Shown: positions 52,108 to 61,154, counted from the stretch's first letter. The stretch: DNA of 64,000 bases from Mucilaginibacter_A sp964251965 (GCA_964251965.1 CAXULQ010000006.1:149438-213437), one strand, 5' to 3'. The notes: generated by a model not told the origin, from the letters alone. A program made the numbers and translations.

Positions 52108-52225
52108 TACTTCTTTTAACAGCTATTTTTTCACAAAATTTTAGTTTTTTTCTTAGAAAAGAAACGCTAATAAACCACAATCCTGTTTCCTGCAATTGAT
52201 TTCACATCTCGTAAAAATATTTTTT

Positions 52226-52837
52226 ATGCTCACAGTTACACCTCAATTTCCCGTTTTTGATTTTTCTGAAATTGTTCAAGAACTAAAAATCACCCAGAAA
52301 TATCAACCTTTAAAACCACTACAAGCCGGACAATTAACGCCAAATTTAAAATTGGTGAACAAAAACGGCACCTGGCTTGGTGCCGCACGGATAAAAAACT
52401 ATGAAGGCAACGTTTTTCTGCAACAATTGCTTAGCCAGCCTTTGGTCATCAGTTTTTATGCCGAACCCTGGAACAAAAAAGGCATTCACATTTTAAAGAA
52501 GCTAAATGCGATCCACAATGATATTATTGCCGCTGGCGGAAACTTGTTAGTTATTACTTCCGAAGGCCCGTTTACGCAAGCTGATGTAAACCGCAAACAT
52601 CATTTCAACCTAAGCTTTTATCACGACGTAAATCACGAAATTGCGAAGCAGTTTAAAGTTTACGGCGATGAAGACCCAATCTGGAACAAATTTTCCGGCA
52701 TCGATGTAAATGTCCCGCTGCTGGCCACTTATGTTTTATCGCCAAACGGACAAATTGTTTATGATTATGTTGATACTGCTTTTAACGGCAAATTTCCTTC
52801 AGCAGAAATTATCAACGCTACAAAAAACGCGGGTTAA
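52226..52837 (+). CDS. Redoxin (AhpC/TSA-like) family protein lacking cysteine
   Basis: A 203-residue thioredoxin-fold protein of the peroxiredoxin-like group: QAGQLTPNLKLVNKNGTWLG, then LVISFYAEPWNKKGIHILKK, GNLLVITSEGPF and SPNGQIVYDYVD. The position where relatives have the peroxidatic Cys reads AEPWNKKG. I see no Cys anywhere in the protein, so it cannot be a classical peroxiredoxin. The ATG at 52226 is preferred to the TTG at 52196. It sits behind the second Cys-rich leader ORF. Confidence 0.8.
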   Translation: MLTVTPQFPVFDFSEIVQELKITQKYQPLKPLQAGQLTPNLKLVNKNGTWLGAARIKNYEGNVFLQQLLSQPLVISFYAEPWNKKGIHILKKLNAIHNDIIAAGGNLLVITSEGPFTQADVNRKHHFNLSFYHDVNHEIAKQFKVYGDEDPIWNKFSGIDVNVPLLATYVLSPNGQIVYDYVDTAFNGKFPSAEIINATKNAG

Positions 52838-52934
52838 ACCCGCAAAGACCTTTTTTCTTAGTTTTCTTTTTTAAAAGTAGTTTAGTTTAGTAAGCCTTGC
52901 CTTCTCATCAGCAGAACGGCAAGGCTTTGTTGTT
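52829..52934 (+). terminator. Two hairpins after the redoxin gene
   Basis: GCGGGTTAAACCCGC (52829-52843) includes the stop codon and is followed by a T-rich stretch. AAGCCTTGCC/GGCAAGGCTT (52892-52927) is followed by TGTTGTTTTT. Together they separate the redoxin from the convergent DUF2130 gene. Confidence 0.75.
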
Positions 52935-52956
52935 TTTAGGCGGATAAAAGAAGCAT

Positions 52957-54228
52957 TTACTCCAGCAGCAAATTATCTTCTTCGCTGGTGAGGCTTAGCT
53001 TGATCGTATCCGTTCCGGCAATCCCTTCGATAGAACCACGGATCCCGGTTGCGTTCAGCAAAACTTTGTCTAACTGTTTTTCGCGCACTTTCCACATTTT
53101 TTCCATCGCCACACGTTCCTGCAAAATCGACTGGCGCATGCTCAAATAACCTTCCTGTATCGCTTTCCACTGCTCCGAAAACTCGCTGCTGGTTAAATAA
53201 TTATACAGCAAGTGCATTTTATCGCCGCGGTTTTCCTGGGATTTCACCACATTAGAAAGCCGGATTACACCATTGCGCAGCACACTGGCAAAAGCTTTTA
53301 CTTCTTCAAAAGAACAGATCCAAACGCCGTCTTTCTCGCCAAAACAATCCATGCCTTTCGGGTAACATTGCGAAACGATCACGGCAACATCAACGCCCTG
53401 GCTGCGCATGTCTTTTTTCAGTTTTTCAATCCAGTCGCCGCCAAAATCCTTGGTCCGTTTGCTTTCATAAATAATCCGGCCGCATTCCTGACCGAACTGG
53501 TTACGCACCGTTTGCACACAATCTGCACCGCGGACACCTTTTCCCACTTCACTGATCACATCAAACGGAAAACTTTGCCGCAGCAGTTCCTCCAAAATCA
53601 GTTCCTGCACTTCGCCTTGCAACTGCATACTGCCTTGTTCGGCTTTGCGTTTCATTTCCTCGGCCAGCTTTTTCTGGTCGTCCAGTTGCTTTTCAAGTTC
53701 TTTTACGCGCAGCTGATGTTCGGTTTCTTTCAAATTATTTTTTTCGGATTCCTGCTTGCGGATCTGCTCCGTTAGCTCGCCGCGCTGTTCCTGCAGTTTG
53801 CGTTGTAATTGCAGTTCCATTTCGGCCTCTTTATCTTTCAACTGCTTTTCGCGCTGCAAAAATTCCATTTCTTTTTGGCGCGAAAGTTTTAGTTTTTCTT
53901 CGGATTCTTTGTTGGCGTTTTCCAGCAAAACCAGTTTATTTTCAAAATCCGAAGCAATGTTTTTGCGCAGCGTTTGCTCTAATTGTTGTTGCAATTGCTT
54001 TTTTTCGGAAGCTAAACGCTCTTGAAAAACCACATCTTGCTGACGCGTTTTTTTGTTATATTCTTCATCTTTACGCAAAAGCTCTTCCCGGATTTTCTGG
54101 GTTTCTTCGTCTTTCTTGCTTTTGTAAGAAAGCATTTCCTTTTTCAATTCTTTTTTATATTCCTCGGCCATCACCTCTTCAATTTGAAAAGACTGGCCAC
54201 AACCCGGACACTTAACTTCTGTTGCCAT
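52957..54228 (-). CDS. DUF2130 domain protein with long coiled coil
   Basis: A 423-residue cytoplasmic protein. The N-terminus (MATEVKCPGCGQSF) carries a short zinc-ribbon-like CPGC. A ~180-residue coiled coil rich in Glu, Lys and Gln follows, then the DUF2130 domain: DVISEVGKGVRGADCVQTVR, GRIIYESKRTKDFGGDWIEK and DVAVIVSQCYPKGMD. The C-terminal domain resembles a restriction-endonuclease-like fold (E-x-K in YESKRTK). The ATG at 54228 is used because the upstream frame (from 54267) adds only an unrelated 13 residues. Function is unknown. Confidence 0.85.
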   Translation of the reverse strand: MATEVKCPGCGQSFQIEEVMAEEYKKELKKEMLSYKSKKDEETQKIREELLRKDEEYNKKTRQQDVVFQERLASEKKQLQQQLEQTLRKNIASDFENKLVLLENANKESEEKLKLSRQKEMEFLQREKQLKDKEAEMELQLQRKLQEQRGELTEQIRKQESEKNNLKETEHQLRVKELEKQLDDQKKLAEEMKRKAEQGSMQLQGEVQELILEELLRQSFPFDVISEVGKGVRGADCVQTVRNQFGQECGRIIYESKRTKDFGGDWIEKLKKDMRSQGVDVAVIVSQCYPKGMDCFGEKDGVWICSFEEVKAFASVLRNGVIRLSNVVKSQENRGDKMHLLYNYLTSSEFSEQWKAIQEGYLSMRQSILQERVAMEKMWKVREKQLDKVLLNATGIRGSIEGIAGTDTIKLSLTSEEDNLLLE

Positions 54229-54464
54229 TGCTAATAATTTTGGTGAAAGATAGGGAATCAGCAACAATTTTGAAACATCAGTTTCGGTATTTTACGTTGA
54301 AAATTAATCTGCTTTGCTCTTTAGCTTTATTAACTTCCGATTAACAATTTTGATTTTTTCTTTCTTCCTGCAACATTTTAAGATATAAATACGTATAAAA
54401 ATTTCAACCATGTGTTACTTGTATTAACCATCAAAAGATAAAGTTTTACCAACCAATAAGTTCT

Positions 54465-55115
54465 ATGACCAATCCTGCTTCTCTATTACTCACGCTGGCC
54501 AAACACGATCACCGCATCTGTTTTGCTTATAACCTTAGCAAAAAACAGTTCATTTACGCCAATCCTGCTTTCGAGTCTTTTTTCCAAGTCCAAGCCGGCA
54601 ATATTTCCATCAAAAAGCTTTTTGCAATGGTTTGTCCTAATGATAAAAATTATTTAAAGCAAACTTATGCTGCTTTGCAACCTAGTGTTTTTAAAACTAA
54701 TATTGAATTTAGAATGAATCTGCCCGATCAAAAGGAATATTTTTTGCGGCTCAACTTACTTTTACAAAGTGATGAAACCAGAGAAAATATTTTGACCGGT
54801 TATATGGAAGATATCAGCGATTACAAAGCCCACAGCAGGCAATTAAACGAATTTGCCAAACAGAAAAAAGCTGTTTTAAATACTATTTCTCATGATCTTA
54901 CCGCACCGCTTGGCTCAATCCAAAACCTTGCAAACCTTACTGTTAGAAAAACGAAATCAATTGAAGATCAGGAAGTAAGGAAATGGATTTCGTTAATAGA
55001 AGAAATCAGTAAAAAGAGTGTCCGCATGGTTCAGGCTTTTGTAAGGAAGGAATTTACAGAATTGGCAGGCTTTCACCCGGAAAAAAAAGAATCACCTTGT
55101 CACACACAAAATTAA
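54465..55115 (+). CDS. PAS-HisKA protein lacking the ATPase domain
   Basis: A 216-residue cytoplasmic protein. The N-terminal PAS-like domain (DHRICFAYNLSKKQFIYANP) is followed by HisKA with the phospho-acceptor His in NTISHDLTAPLGSIQNLANL. The protein ends (KKESPCHTQN) where the catalytic HATPase domain should begin. The next gene starts 80 bp later in unrelated sequence, so there is no hidden continuation. It may be a phosphotransfer or sensing partner for another kinase, or a truncated kinase. Confidence 0.78.
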   Translation: MTNPASLLLTLAKHDHRICFAYNLSKKQFIYANPAFESFFQVQAGNISIKKLFAMVCPNDKNYLKQTYAALQPSVFKTNIEFRMNLPDQKEYFLRLNLLLQSDETRENILTGYMEDISDYKAHSRQLNEFAKQKKAVLNTISHDLTAPLGSIQNLANLTVRKTKSIEDQEVRKWISLIEEISKKSVRMVQAFVRKEFTELAGFHPEKKESPCHTQN

Positions 55116-55197
55116 CTGCCAAAAATCCTGTAAGCCTTTGTTTGTTATCCTGATTTTTACCCGATAAAAACAGCATGAAATAGTTTATTTTGTGCCG

Positions 55198-55884
55198 ATG
55201 GATATTTACGGCCAGGCTTTACACGATTTTTACAATCACCAACCCGAAGAAAAACTGTGGCTGCACAACAATTACGGCGAGCCGGAAGAAATGCCTGTAG
55301 AAGTTTTTTTTAGGGGAGAAACGGAAATGCCGGAAGCCGAACTGCTTGCTTTGAACTTGTGCCACAGCAAAATATTGGATATCGGTGCCGGTGCCGGAAG
55401 CCACGCTTTGGTTTTACAACAACGCGGTTTTGATGTTACCGCTTTGGAAATATCGCCCGGCGCAGCCGCCGTGATGCAAAAAAGAGGTGTAAAAACAGTA
55501 GTACAGCAAGACATCTTTCAATACAAAACAGAAAAATTTGATACGCTGCTTTTGCTGATGAACGGCATCGGTTTAACACAAACGTTAGCTGGCTTAGACC
55601 GCTTTTTACAACACGCCAAACAATTGCTGCTGCCTGGCGGACAATTGATTTTTGATTCATCAGATATTTCCTATCTGTACGAAGATTTGCCGCTGCCGAA
55701 AAACCGATATTACGGCGAAATCAGCTATCAATACGAATACAAAAACCAGTGGGGCGATTGGTTTAACTGGTTATATATCGACCAAAAAACTTTGAAAAAA
55801 CAAGCACAAAAGCAAGGCTGGAAATGTGAGATTGTTTACGAAGATGAGATGGATTTGTACCTGGCAAAACTGACGTTGGCTTGA
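55198..55884 (+). CDS. Class I SAM-dependent methyltransferase
   Basis: A 228-residue enzyme. SAM motif I is KILDIGAGAGSHALVLQQRG, motif II is VTALEISPGAAAVM and motif III is LLPGGQLIFDSSD. The N-terminus (DIYGQALHDFYNHQPEEKLW) and the final YEDEMDLYLAKL are typical of a small-molecule methyltransferase subfamily in Bacteroidota. The ATG at 55198 is preferred to the GTG two codons earlier. The substrate is unknown. Confidence 0.87.
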   Translation: MDIYGQALHDFYNHQPEEKLWLHNNYGEPEEMPVEVFFRGETEMPEAELLALNLCHSKILDIGAGAGSHALVLQQRGFDVTALEISPGAAAVMQKRGVKTVVQQDIFQYKTEKFDTLLLLMNGIGLTQTLAGLDRFLQHAKQLLLPGGQLIFDSSDISYLYEDLPLPKNRYYGEISYQYEYKNQWGDWFNWLYIDQKTLKKQAQKQGWKCEIVYEDEMDLYLAKLTLA

Positions 55885-55961
55885 TTGCGGATACTTCTTT
55901 TATAGGCTAAAATCTTGCGTTCCCTTCTTCCCTAAAATTATTTTCAAAAACATTTTTTTTA

Positions 55962-56002
55962 TACGAAACCATTCGTACATTAGCACTACGAAAAGATTCG
56001 TA
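55962..56002. promoter_or_regulatory. Two BlaI-type operators (TACGAA-N4-TTCGTA)
   Basis: Two perfect 16-bp palindromes, TACGAAACCATTCGTA (55962-55977) and TACGAAAAGATTCGTA (55987-56002), lie 25 bp apart centre to centre. They end 8 bp before the BlaI-like start codon. The position and symmetry fit autorepression by the dimeric winged-helix regulator. Confidence 0.8.
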
Positions 56003-56010
56003 ATAAAAGA

Positions 56011-56382
56011 ATGGACATCAAACCAACCGAAAGCGAACTAGAAATCCTGCAAATTTTATGGCAGAAAAATTCCTGTACCGTCCGCGAAGTGAACCAAGAA
56101 TTAAGCAGGCTGAAACAAACTGAAATCGGTTACACCACAACCTTAAAACTGATGCAACTGATGCACGAAAAAGGTTTGGTAGAACGCGATGCCAGCAGCC
56201 GGACGCATGTTTACAAAGCCTTGCTCAACCAGCAAAAAACACAGAAAAGTTTGGTTAATAAACTGATCGACAGTGCTTTTAACGGTTCAACTTCGCAATT
56301 GATAATGCAGGCTTTAAACGATCATAAATCTTCTCCGGAGGAATTGGAAGCGATTAAAAAATACTTAAATCAACTTAAATAA
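56011..56382 (+). CDS. BlaI/MecI/CopY family repressor
   Basis: A 123-residue winged-helix regulator (KPTESELEILQILWQKNSCT, EIGYTTTLKLMQLMHEKGLV), with a C-terminal dimerisation helix. In this family repression is relieved when the partner M56 peptidase triggers cleavage of the repressor. The gene lies 8 bp upstream of the BlaR1-like gene and behind two palindromic operators, so it probably represses its own operon. No beta-lactamase gene is adjacent. Confidence 0.92.
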   Translation: MDIKPTESELEILQILWQKNSCTVREVNQELSRLKQTEIGYTTTLKLMQLMHEKGLVERDASSRTHVYKALLNQQKTQKSLVNKLIDSAFNGSTSQLIMQALNDHKSSPEELEAIKKYLNQLK

Positions 56383-56390
56383 TCACAATT

Positions 56391-58499
56391 ATGGAAACTA
56401 ACCAATTCATACTTGCACTTAGTAAAACTTTGCCCGAATCCTGCCTGCAAGGTTTAGCAGTTTATTTAGTATTACAATTATTTTTTTTGATTGATAAAAG
56501 AAGCACGCCGTTATTAAAGTTCAACCTTTTTTATTATGCTAACTTAGGTTTGTTTGCTGGATTTGTGCTTACTTTTTTCCATCATTATCAGCAGATTATA
56601 ACTACTTCTTTTGATCCTGTTTTATTGCAAAGTATAGATAGAAACAACATTCCAACAATAATTACAAAACCAAATTTGTGGCTGCAATTTAGCTTTTGGA
56701 CAAACCATTACGCTTATTTAATTACTGGTTTTTATTTACTTGGATTACTTTTTTGTATGCTGAAATTAACAATTGGCATCATCAATATCAGCTGGTTTAG
56801 AAGTAACAAAAACCTAAAGTTGGATGATTACTTAACCCAACTTTCCATCCAATTAAGTTCTAATTTTAGGTTGATAAAAACAGTATCGGTTTTTGTATCT
56901 GATAAAATTTCTGTACCGCTCACACTTGGATTTATCAAACCGATCATAGTTTTCCCTGTTGCATTGGTCAACCAATTATCAACAGAACAAACGGAAGCTA
57001 TTTTACTGCACGAACTGGCGCACATTAAACGGAATGATTATTTGCTGAATATTTTGCTGTGTATTGTTCAATCTTTCTTGTTTTTTAACCCGGCAATTTG
57101 GCTGATGAAACGCGAAATCAACAAATACCGCGAACAATGCTGTGATGATCTGGTGCTGGATAGAACGCAACACAAATTAGCTTATGCACATGCTTTGTTA
57201 TTGATTGAGGAATCCAGAAACACACAATTAACGCTTGCTTTAGCTTCCAACGGAAAAAAATACACTTTATTAAACCGCATTAAAAGAATTATTAATATGA
57301 AAACAAACCAACCTTCGCCCCAAAACAAATTTGTTGTATTGCTGCTGGCTATGATTGTAATTGGATTGACAGTTGCCTGGAATTTGCCGGTGAAAAAAGC
57401 AAGTAAAAGCCTATCGCTTACACATTTTAAGGTGATAAAAGAAGCATTAAAACATTTACCCGATCACCAACTAACTGGGTTCAAATTAACGGTAACAAAA
57501 CCTAATAAACCTACTATAAGCTGGAGTACAGATAAAATTACAGTAATTCATTCACAACCGGATACTTCTCATATAAAATTCATTAGCGATTCAATTGTGT
57601 TTCAGCCCGATAGCAAATCAAATAGAAAATATTTGTTTGCAGGTAAAAGAATGGTTTTAGATTTCAAAGCAGATACAGTTATTAAATCTAAAAAAAAGTT
57701 TAAGATTGTGTTGGAGGATTCTGTTGGAAATAAAAAGGAATACAATTCGATCGATGAATTACCTACGGATGCACGAAAAGAGTTTTTGAAAGAGAACGGA
57801 AATTCAAATAAGCTGGGTTTGTTTAATAATAATTTCAATGACACAAGCAACTATGCTTTAGTTAGAAAATATTACAATAGTCCTGAATGGAAAAAGAAAG
57901 AAGACGCGATCAACAAAATGGGTAGGGATGTAGATAATTATTACAATAGTCCGGAATGGAAAAAGAAAGAAGACGCGATCAACAAGATGGGCAGAGATGT
58001 AGATAACTATTATAACAGCCCGGAATGGAAAAAGAAAATGTCGGACATTAAAATTTACGGCGAAAAAATGCGCAAGCAAATTAACAGCCCGGAATGGAAA
58101 AAACAGCAGGAAGAGCTTCGTAAACAAGACGAAAAGTTGCGCAAGCAAATGAACAACCCGGAATTTAAAAAGCAGATGGAAGATATTAGGGTTCAGGGCG
58201 AAGAACTACGTAAGCAATTTGACAGCCCCGAATGGAAAAAGCAGATGGAAGATATTAAGGTTCAGAGCGAAGAAATCCAAAAGCAGTTTAACAGCCCCGA
58301 ATGGAAAAAGCAGATGGAAGACATCCGCAAACAAGGTGAAAAATTAAACAAGCAATTTAATAGCAAAAAGTGGCGAAACCAGATGGAAAAGTTGCGTAAA
58401 AATTCATTAAAATACCGTTTGCCTGAAAAACCAGAGAAGCCTGAAGCACCAGAAAAACCAGAGGCTCCCGAAAAACCAGAATCACCAGAAAAAATCTAA
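56391..58499 (+). CDS. M56 (BlaR1-like) membrane metallopeptidase with C-terminal repeats
   Basis: Membrane zinc peptidase and sensor of 702 residues. The N-terminal half has ~4 transmembrane segments and the HExxH motif in ILLHELAHIKRND, with a further acidic ligand likely in EINKYREQCCDDLVLD. The extracytoplasmic C-terminal half carries no penicillin-binding domain. Instead it holds eight ~23-residue repeats of the form NSPEWKKQMEDIRKQGEKLR, then a PEKPEAPEKPE tail. It is co-transcribed with the BlaI-like repressor. The signal sensed is unknown. Confidence 0.88.
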   Translation: METNQFILALSKTLPESCLQGLAVYLVLQLFFLIDKRSTPLLKFNLFYYANLGLFAGFVLTFFHHYQQIITTSFDPVLLQSIDRNNIPTIITKPNLWLQFSFWTNHYAYLITGFYLLGLLFCMLKLTIGIINISWFRSNKNLKLDDYLTQLSIQLSSNFRLIKTVSVFVSDKISVPLTLGFIKPIIVFPVALVNQLSTEQTEAILLHELAHIKRNDYLLNILLCIVQSFLFFNPAIWLMKREINKYREQCCDDLVLDRTQHKLAYAHALLLIEESRNTQLTLALASNGKKYTLLNRIKRIINMKTNQPSPQNKFVVLLLAMIVIGLTVAWNLPVKKASKSLSLTHFKVIKEALKHLPDHQLTGFKLTVTKPNKPTISWSTDKITVIHSQPDTSHIKFISDSIVFQPDSKSNRKYLFAGKRMVLDFKADTVIKSKKKFKIVLEDSVGNKKEYNSIDELPTDARKEFLKENGNSNKLGLFNNNFNDTSNYALVRKYYNSPEWKKKEDAINKMGRDVDNYYNSPEWKKKEDAINKMGRDVDNYYNSPEWKKKMSDIKIYGEKMRKQINSPEWKKQQEELRKQDEKLRKQMNNPEFKKQMEDIRVQGEELRKQFDSPEWKKQMEDIKVQSEEIQKQFNSPEWKKQMEDIRKQGEKLNKQFNSKKWRNQMEKLRKNSLKYRLPEKPEKPEAPEKPEAPEKPESPEKI
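57868..58400 (+). repeat. In-gene tandem repeats of the BlaR1-like protein
   Basis: Eight copies of a 66-72-bp unit encode (N/D)SPEWKK-type repeats. The first two units are almost identical at DNA level (both encode YYNSPEWKKKEDAINKMGRD), while later ones have diverged. The heptad-like spacing predicts long helices outside the inner membrane. Confidence 0.85.
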
Positions 58500-58505
58500 T
58501 TATAT

Positions 58506-58540
58506 AAAAAAATCCCGATCAAAACTGACCGGGATTTTTT
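58506..58540. terminator. Bidirectional terminator between the BlaR1-like and PPIase genes
   Basis: AAAAAATCCCG and CGGGATTTTTT arms with a ~12-base loop lie between convergent genes. Confidence 0.88.
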
Positions 58541-58578
58541 ATATACCAATTTTCATCTGCTAAAAACAGCATTCAAAA

Positions 58579-59079
58579 TTAATGACCAGAATGACCATCC
58601 GCGCCATGTGCATGGCCGTGCGATAATTCTTCTTCATTAGCCGGGCGAACGTTTAAAATTTCGCCTTTAAAATGCAAAGCCTGGCCAGCCATTGGGTGGT
58701 TTAAATCAACCAAAACGGCATCTTCGGCAACCGAAACTACTTGACCTTGCAAGCGGTTTCCTTCATTGTCCTGCAAAGGCAACATGCTGCCAACCGCCGG
58801 AATTTCTTCTGCGCCAAACATTTCTTTTGGCAAACTGGCAACAGCTTCGTTATCGTATTCGCCATACGCATCTTCTGCTGTCAGCCTGAATTCGTACTGG
58901 TCGCCGGTATTTAAACCGCTCAAATGTTCTTCAAATTTGGGCAACATTTGTCCTGCGCCGTAAATAAATGTCAGCGGCTGCTCCTGGGTGGCACTTTCTA
59001 CCAAACCTTCTTCGCCGCTTTCCTGGTTTACATACAGATCATAAGTTAATGATACAACGTGCTGTGGTTCAATTTTCAT
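58579..59079 (-). CDS. FKBP-type peptidyl-prolyl isomerase, SlyD-like
   Basis: Proline isomerase/chaperone of 166 residues. FKBP signatures are VSLTYDLYVNQESGE, PLTFIYGAGQMLPKFEEHLS and VLVDLNHPMAGQALHFKGEI, with the insert-in-flap region typical of SlyD between them. The C-terminal tail HGHAHGADGHSGH is His-rich and probably binds Ni(II) or other metals. The gene is convergent with the BlaR1-like gene and downstream of yyaL on the same strand. Confidence 0.92.
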   Translation of the reverse strand: MKIEPQHVVSLTYDLYVNQESGEEGLVESATQEQPLTFIYGAGQMLPKFEEHLSGLNTGDQYEFRLTAEDAYGEYDNEAVASLPKEMFGAEEIPAVGSMLPLQDNEGNRLQGQVVSVAEDAVLVDLNHPMAGQALHFKGEILNVRPANEEELSHGHAHGADGHSGH

Positions 59080-59159
59080 GTTTTTTTCTTTTTGAGAAGA
59101 TCGGGGAGCGAGGATTGAAGATATATATGTCTCTTCACCCCGCTCTCCGCTCTTTTCAC

Positions 59160-61154
59160 CTACTCAATTTGTTTAAATGCTTCTGCTACTTCGTTAACCG
59201 GCAGCTGGCAGGTTTTGTCTTTACAAACAAAAATGCTGTTTTTACTACCGATTTTATCCTGCAACAAAGGTAAAGTTCCTTTTGTTCCGCCCAAGATAAT
59301 TTTGTTGGGGAGATATTTTTTCTCGAATGCTTTCCTTTTTTCTTCCGATAATTCGCCGGTAATTACAATTTCGTAAACGCCAAAAACCTCGTCTAAAAGC
59401 AGCATTGCCCAGTTGGAAAACGACGAGCCGTAAGGTGCCATACTTTTTTCGATGTTTAACAAAAGCTGACCGGCAAGCTGATGATATTCCTGGTGATCAA
59501 AAAACAAACCCAACTTCTTTAAATTTCTGGCCATCACGGAGTTAGAAGACGGGATCACGTTATCCATCACTTCGGTTTTCCGGGCGATGAGTTGCGCATC
59601 TTCATCCGAAGTATAAAAGAACATACCGCTTGCCAGATCGTAAAAATGATCGACCGCGTAATCGTTGATTTTTCGAGCTTCTAAAAGCCATTTTTCCTCA
59701 AAAGTAACTTCGTATAAAGCAATCAAAGCTTCGGCAACCAAAGCATAATCATCTAAAAAAGCAGGTGAATTATTTTGATAAACGCGGTTTAATTTTCCAT
59801 TTCCGTTGGACAAATTTTGCAGGATAAAAGAAGCATTGCGGATAGCAGTTTGCAGATATTGCGGCTCGTCCAGCGCGCGGTATGCATCACAATAACCTTT
59901 TAACATCAAGCCGTTCCAGCTGGCCAGGATTTTATGATCTAAACTCGGACGAACGCGCGTGCTTCTTTTATCGAGTATTTTTTGTCGGGATTGATTAATT
60001 TTTGTTTGCAGTTCATCCGGAGAAAGTCCGAAACGTTCGCTTAGTTCATCTGCATCATCTTTTCTAAAGAAAATATTGGTTTGCTCCTCTTCCCAATTCC
60101 CTTCTTCGGTTACATGGAAATAAGTGTTGAACAATTCCGCATCTGCACCCAAAATTTCCTCGATTTCCTTTTTGCTGAAAGTGTAGAATTTACCTTCCAC
60201 GCCTTCACTGTCGGCATCTAAAGCCGAATAAAAACCGCCTTCGGGAGAAGTTAATTCGCGTTCGATAAAAGTTAAAGTCTCTTCAATAATTTTCGAATAC
60301 AACGGATCAACGGCCCAGGTAAACGCTTCAGAATATAAGCTAACTAACTGCGCATTATCATAAAGCATTTTTTCAAAGTGCGGCACGTGCCATTTTCCAT
60401 CCACCGAATAACGGGCAAAACCGCCGCCAATCTGGTCGTAAATCCCGCCGAAAGCCATCTTTTCCAGCGTAACGCGCACGCTCATTTGCACGGCTTCATC
60501 CTGCATCAAATGTGCGTAACGCATTAAAAATTGCCAGTTATTAGGCATCGGAAATTTTGGCGCACGTTTTAAACCGCCTTCCAGCATATCAAAATTGCGT
60601 TTCCAGGGCGTTACAATCGCTTCCAAATCGGTTTTTGAAAAAGCTTTTGCTTCGTTTACAAATTCAAATTGTTCGTATTTGTGGATGCCTTCGGTGAGGC
60701 GGACGGCGTAATCTTCGGCTTCCTGTGGTTTTTCCCGCCAGAAATCAGCCAAATTAACCAGCAAATTTAGCCAGTCTTTTTTAGGGAAATATGTGCCGCC
60801 GTAAACCGGCCGCTGATCGGGCAAACAGATACAATTTAAGGGCCAGCCGCCGCGGTTCGTCATCAGTTGCACGGCACTCATGTAGATTTGATCTACATCC
60901 GGCCGCTCTTCCCGATCGACTTTAATACACACGAAAAAACGGTTCATTATTTCTGCAACTTCTTCACTTTCAAAGCTTTCGTGTTCCATTACGTGGCACC
61001 AGTGGCAGGCTGAGTAACCAATGCTGATCAGCAATAATTTATTTTCTGATTTTGCTTTTTGCAAGGCTTCTTCTCCCCAGGGAAACCAATCCACCGGATT
61101 ATGGGCGTGCTGCTGTAAATAGGGCGAGGAAGAATTGGCGAGGCGGTTTGGCAT
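59160..61154 (-). CDS. yyaL: YyaL/SSP411-like thioredoxin-domain protein
   Basis: A 664-residue protein. The N-terminal thioredoxin-like domain (SSPYLQQHAHNPVDWFPWGE, then SACHWCHVMEHESFE with a CHWC active-site-like motif) is followed by an (alpha/alpha)6-barrel similar to N-acylglucosamine 2-epimerase/cellobiose-epimerase folds (GGFARYSVDGKWHVPHFEKM). The function of the family is not settled. The motif GATGCTGTTTTTATC (61155-61169) directly abuts its start codon, and two further copies lie in the gene. Confidence 0.9.
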   Translation of the reverse strand: MPNRLANSSSPYLQQHAHNPVDWFPWGEEALQKAKSENKLLLISIGYSACHWCHVMEHESFESEEVAEIMNRFFVCIKVDREERPDVDQIYMSAVQLMTNRGGWPLNCICLPDQRPVYGGTYFPKKDWLNLLVNLADFWREKPQEAEDYAVRLTEGIHKYEQFEFVNEAKAFSKTDLEAIVTPWKRNFDMLEGGLKRAPKFPMPNNWQFLMRYAHLMQDEAVQMSVRVTLEKMAFGGIYDQIGGGFARYSVDGKWHVPHFEKMLYDNAQLVSLYSEAFTWAVDPLYSKIIEETLTFIERELTSPEGGFYSALDADSEGVEGKFYTFSKKEIEEILGADAELFNTYFHVTEEGNWEEEQTNIFFRKDDADELSERFGLSPDELQTKINQSRQKILDKRSTRVRPSLDHKILASWNGLMLKGYCDAYRALDEPQYLQTAIRNASFILQNLSNGNGKLNRVYQNNSPAFLDDYALVAEALIALYEVTFEEKWLLEARKINDYAVDHFYDLASGMFFYTSDEDAQLIARKTEVMDNVIPSSNSVMARNLKKLGLFFDHQEYHQLAGQLLLNIEKSMAPYGSSFSNWAMLLLDEVFGVYEIVITGELSEEKRKAFEKKYLPNKIILGGTKGTLPLLQDKIGSKNSIFVCKDKTCQLPVNEVAEAFKQIE

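Noticed and set aside
51987..52199. A 70-residue ORF with a hydrophobic stretch before the redoxin
   Set aside because: It starts with TTG inside the -7 region and is out of frame with the better ATG ORF at 52012. Its hydrophobic run is the shifted reading of the Cys codons.
52973..54234. Plus-strand ORFs rich in Phe, Leu and Ser across the DUF2130 gene
   Set aside because: Antisense reading of the Glu/Lys/Gln coiled coil, not real membrane proteins.
57868..58400. Regularly spaced repeats that might be taken for a CRISPR array
   Set aside because: The repeats are contiguous, in frame and encode protein heptads. There are no unique spacers.
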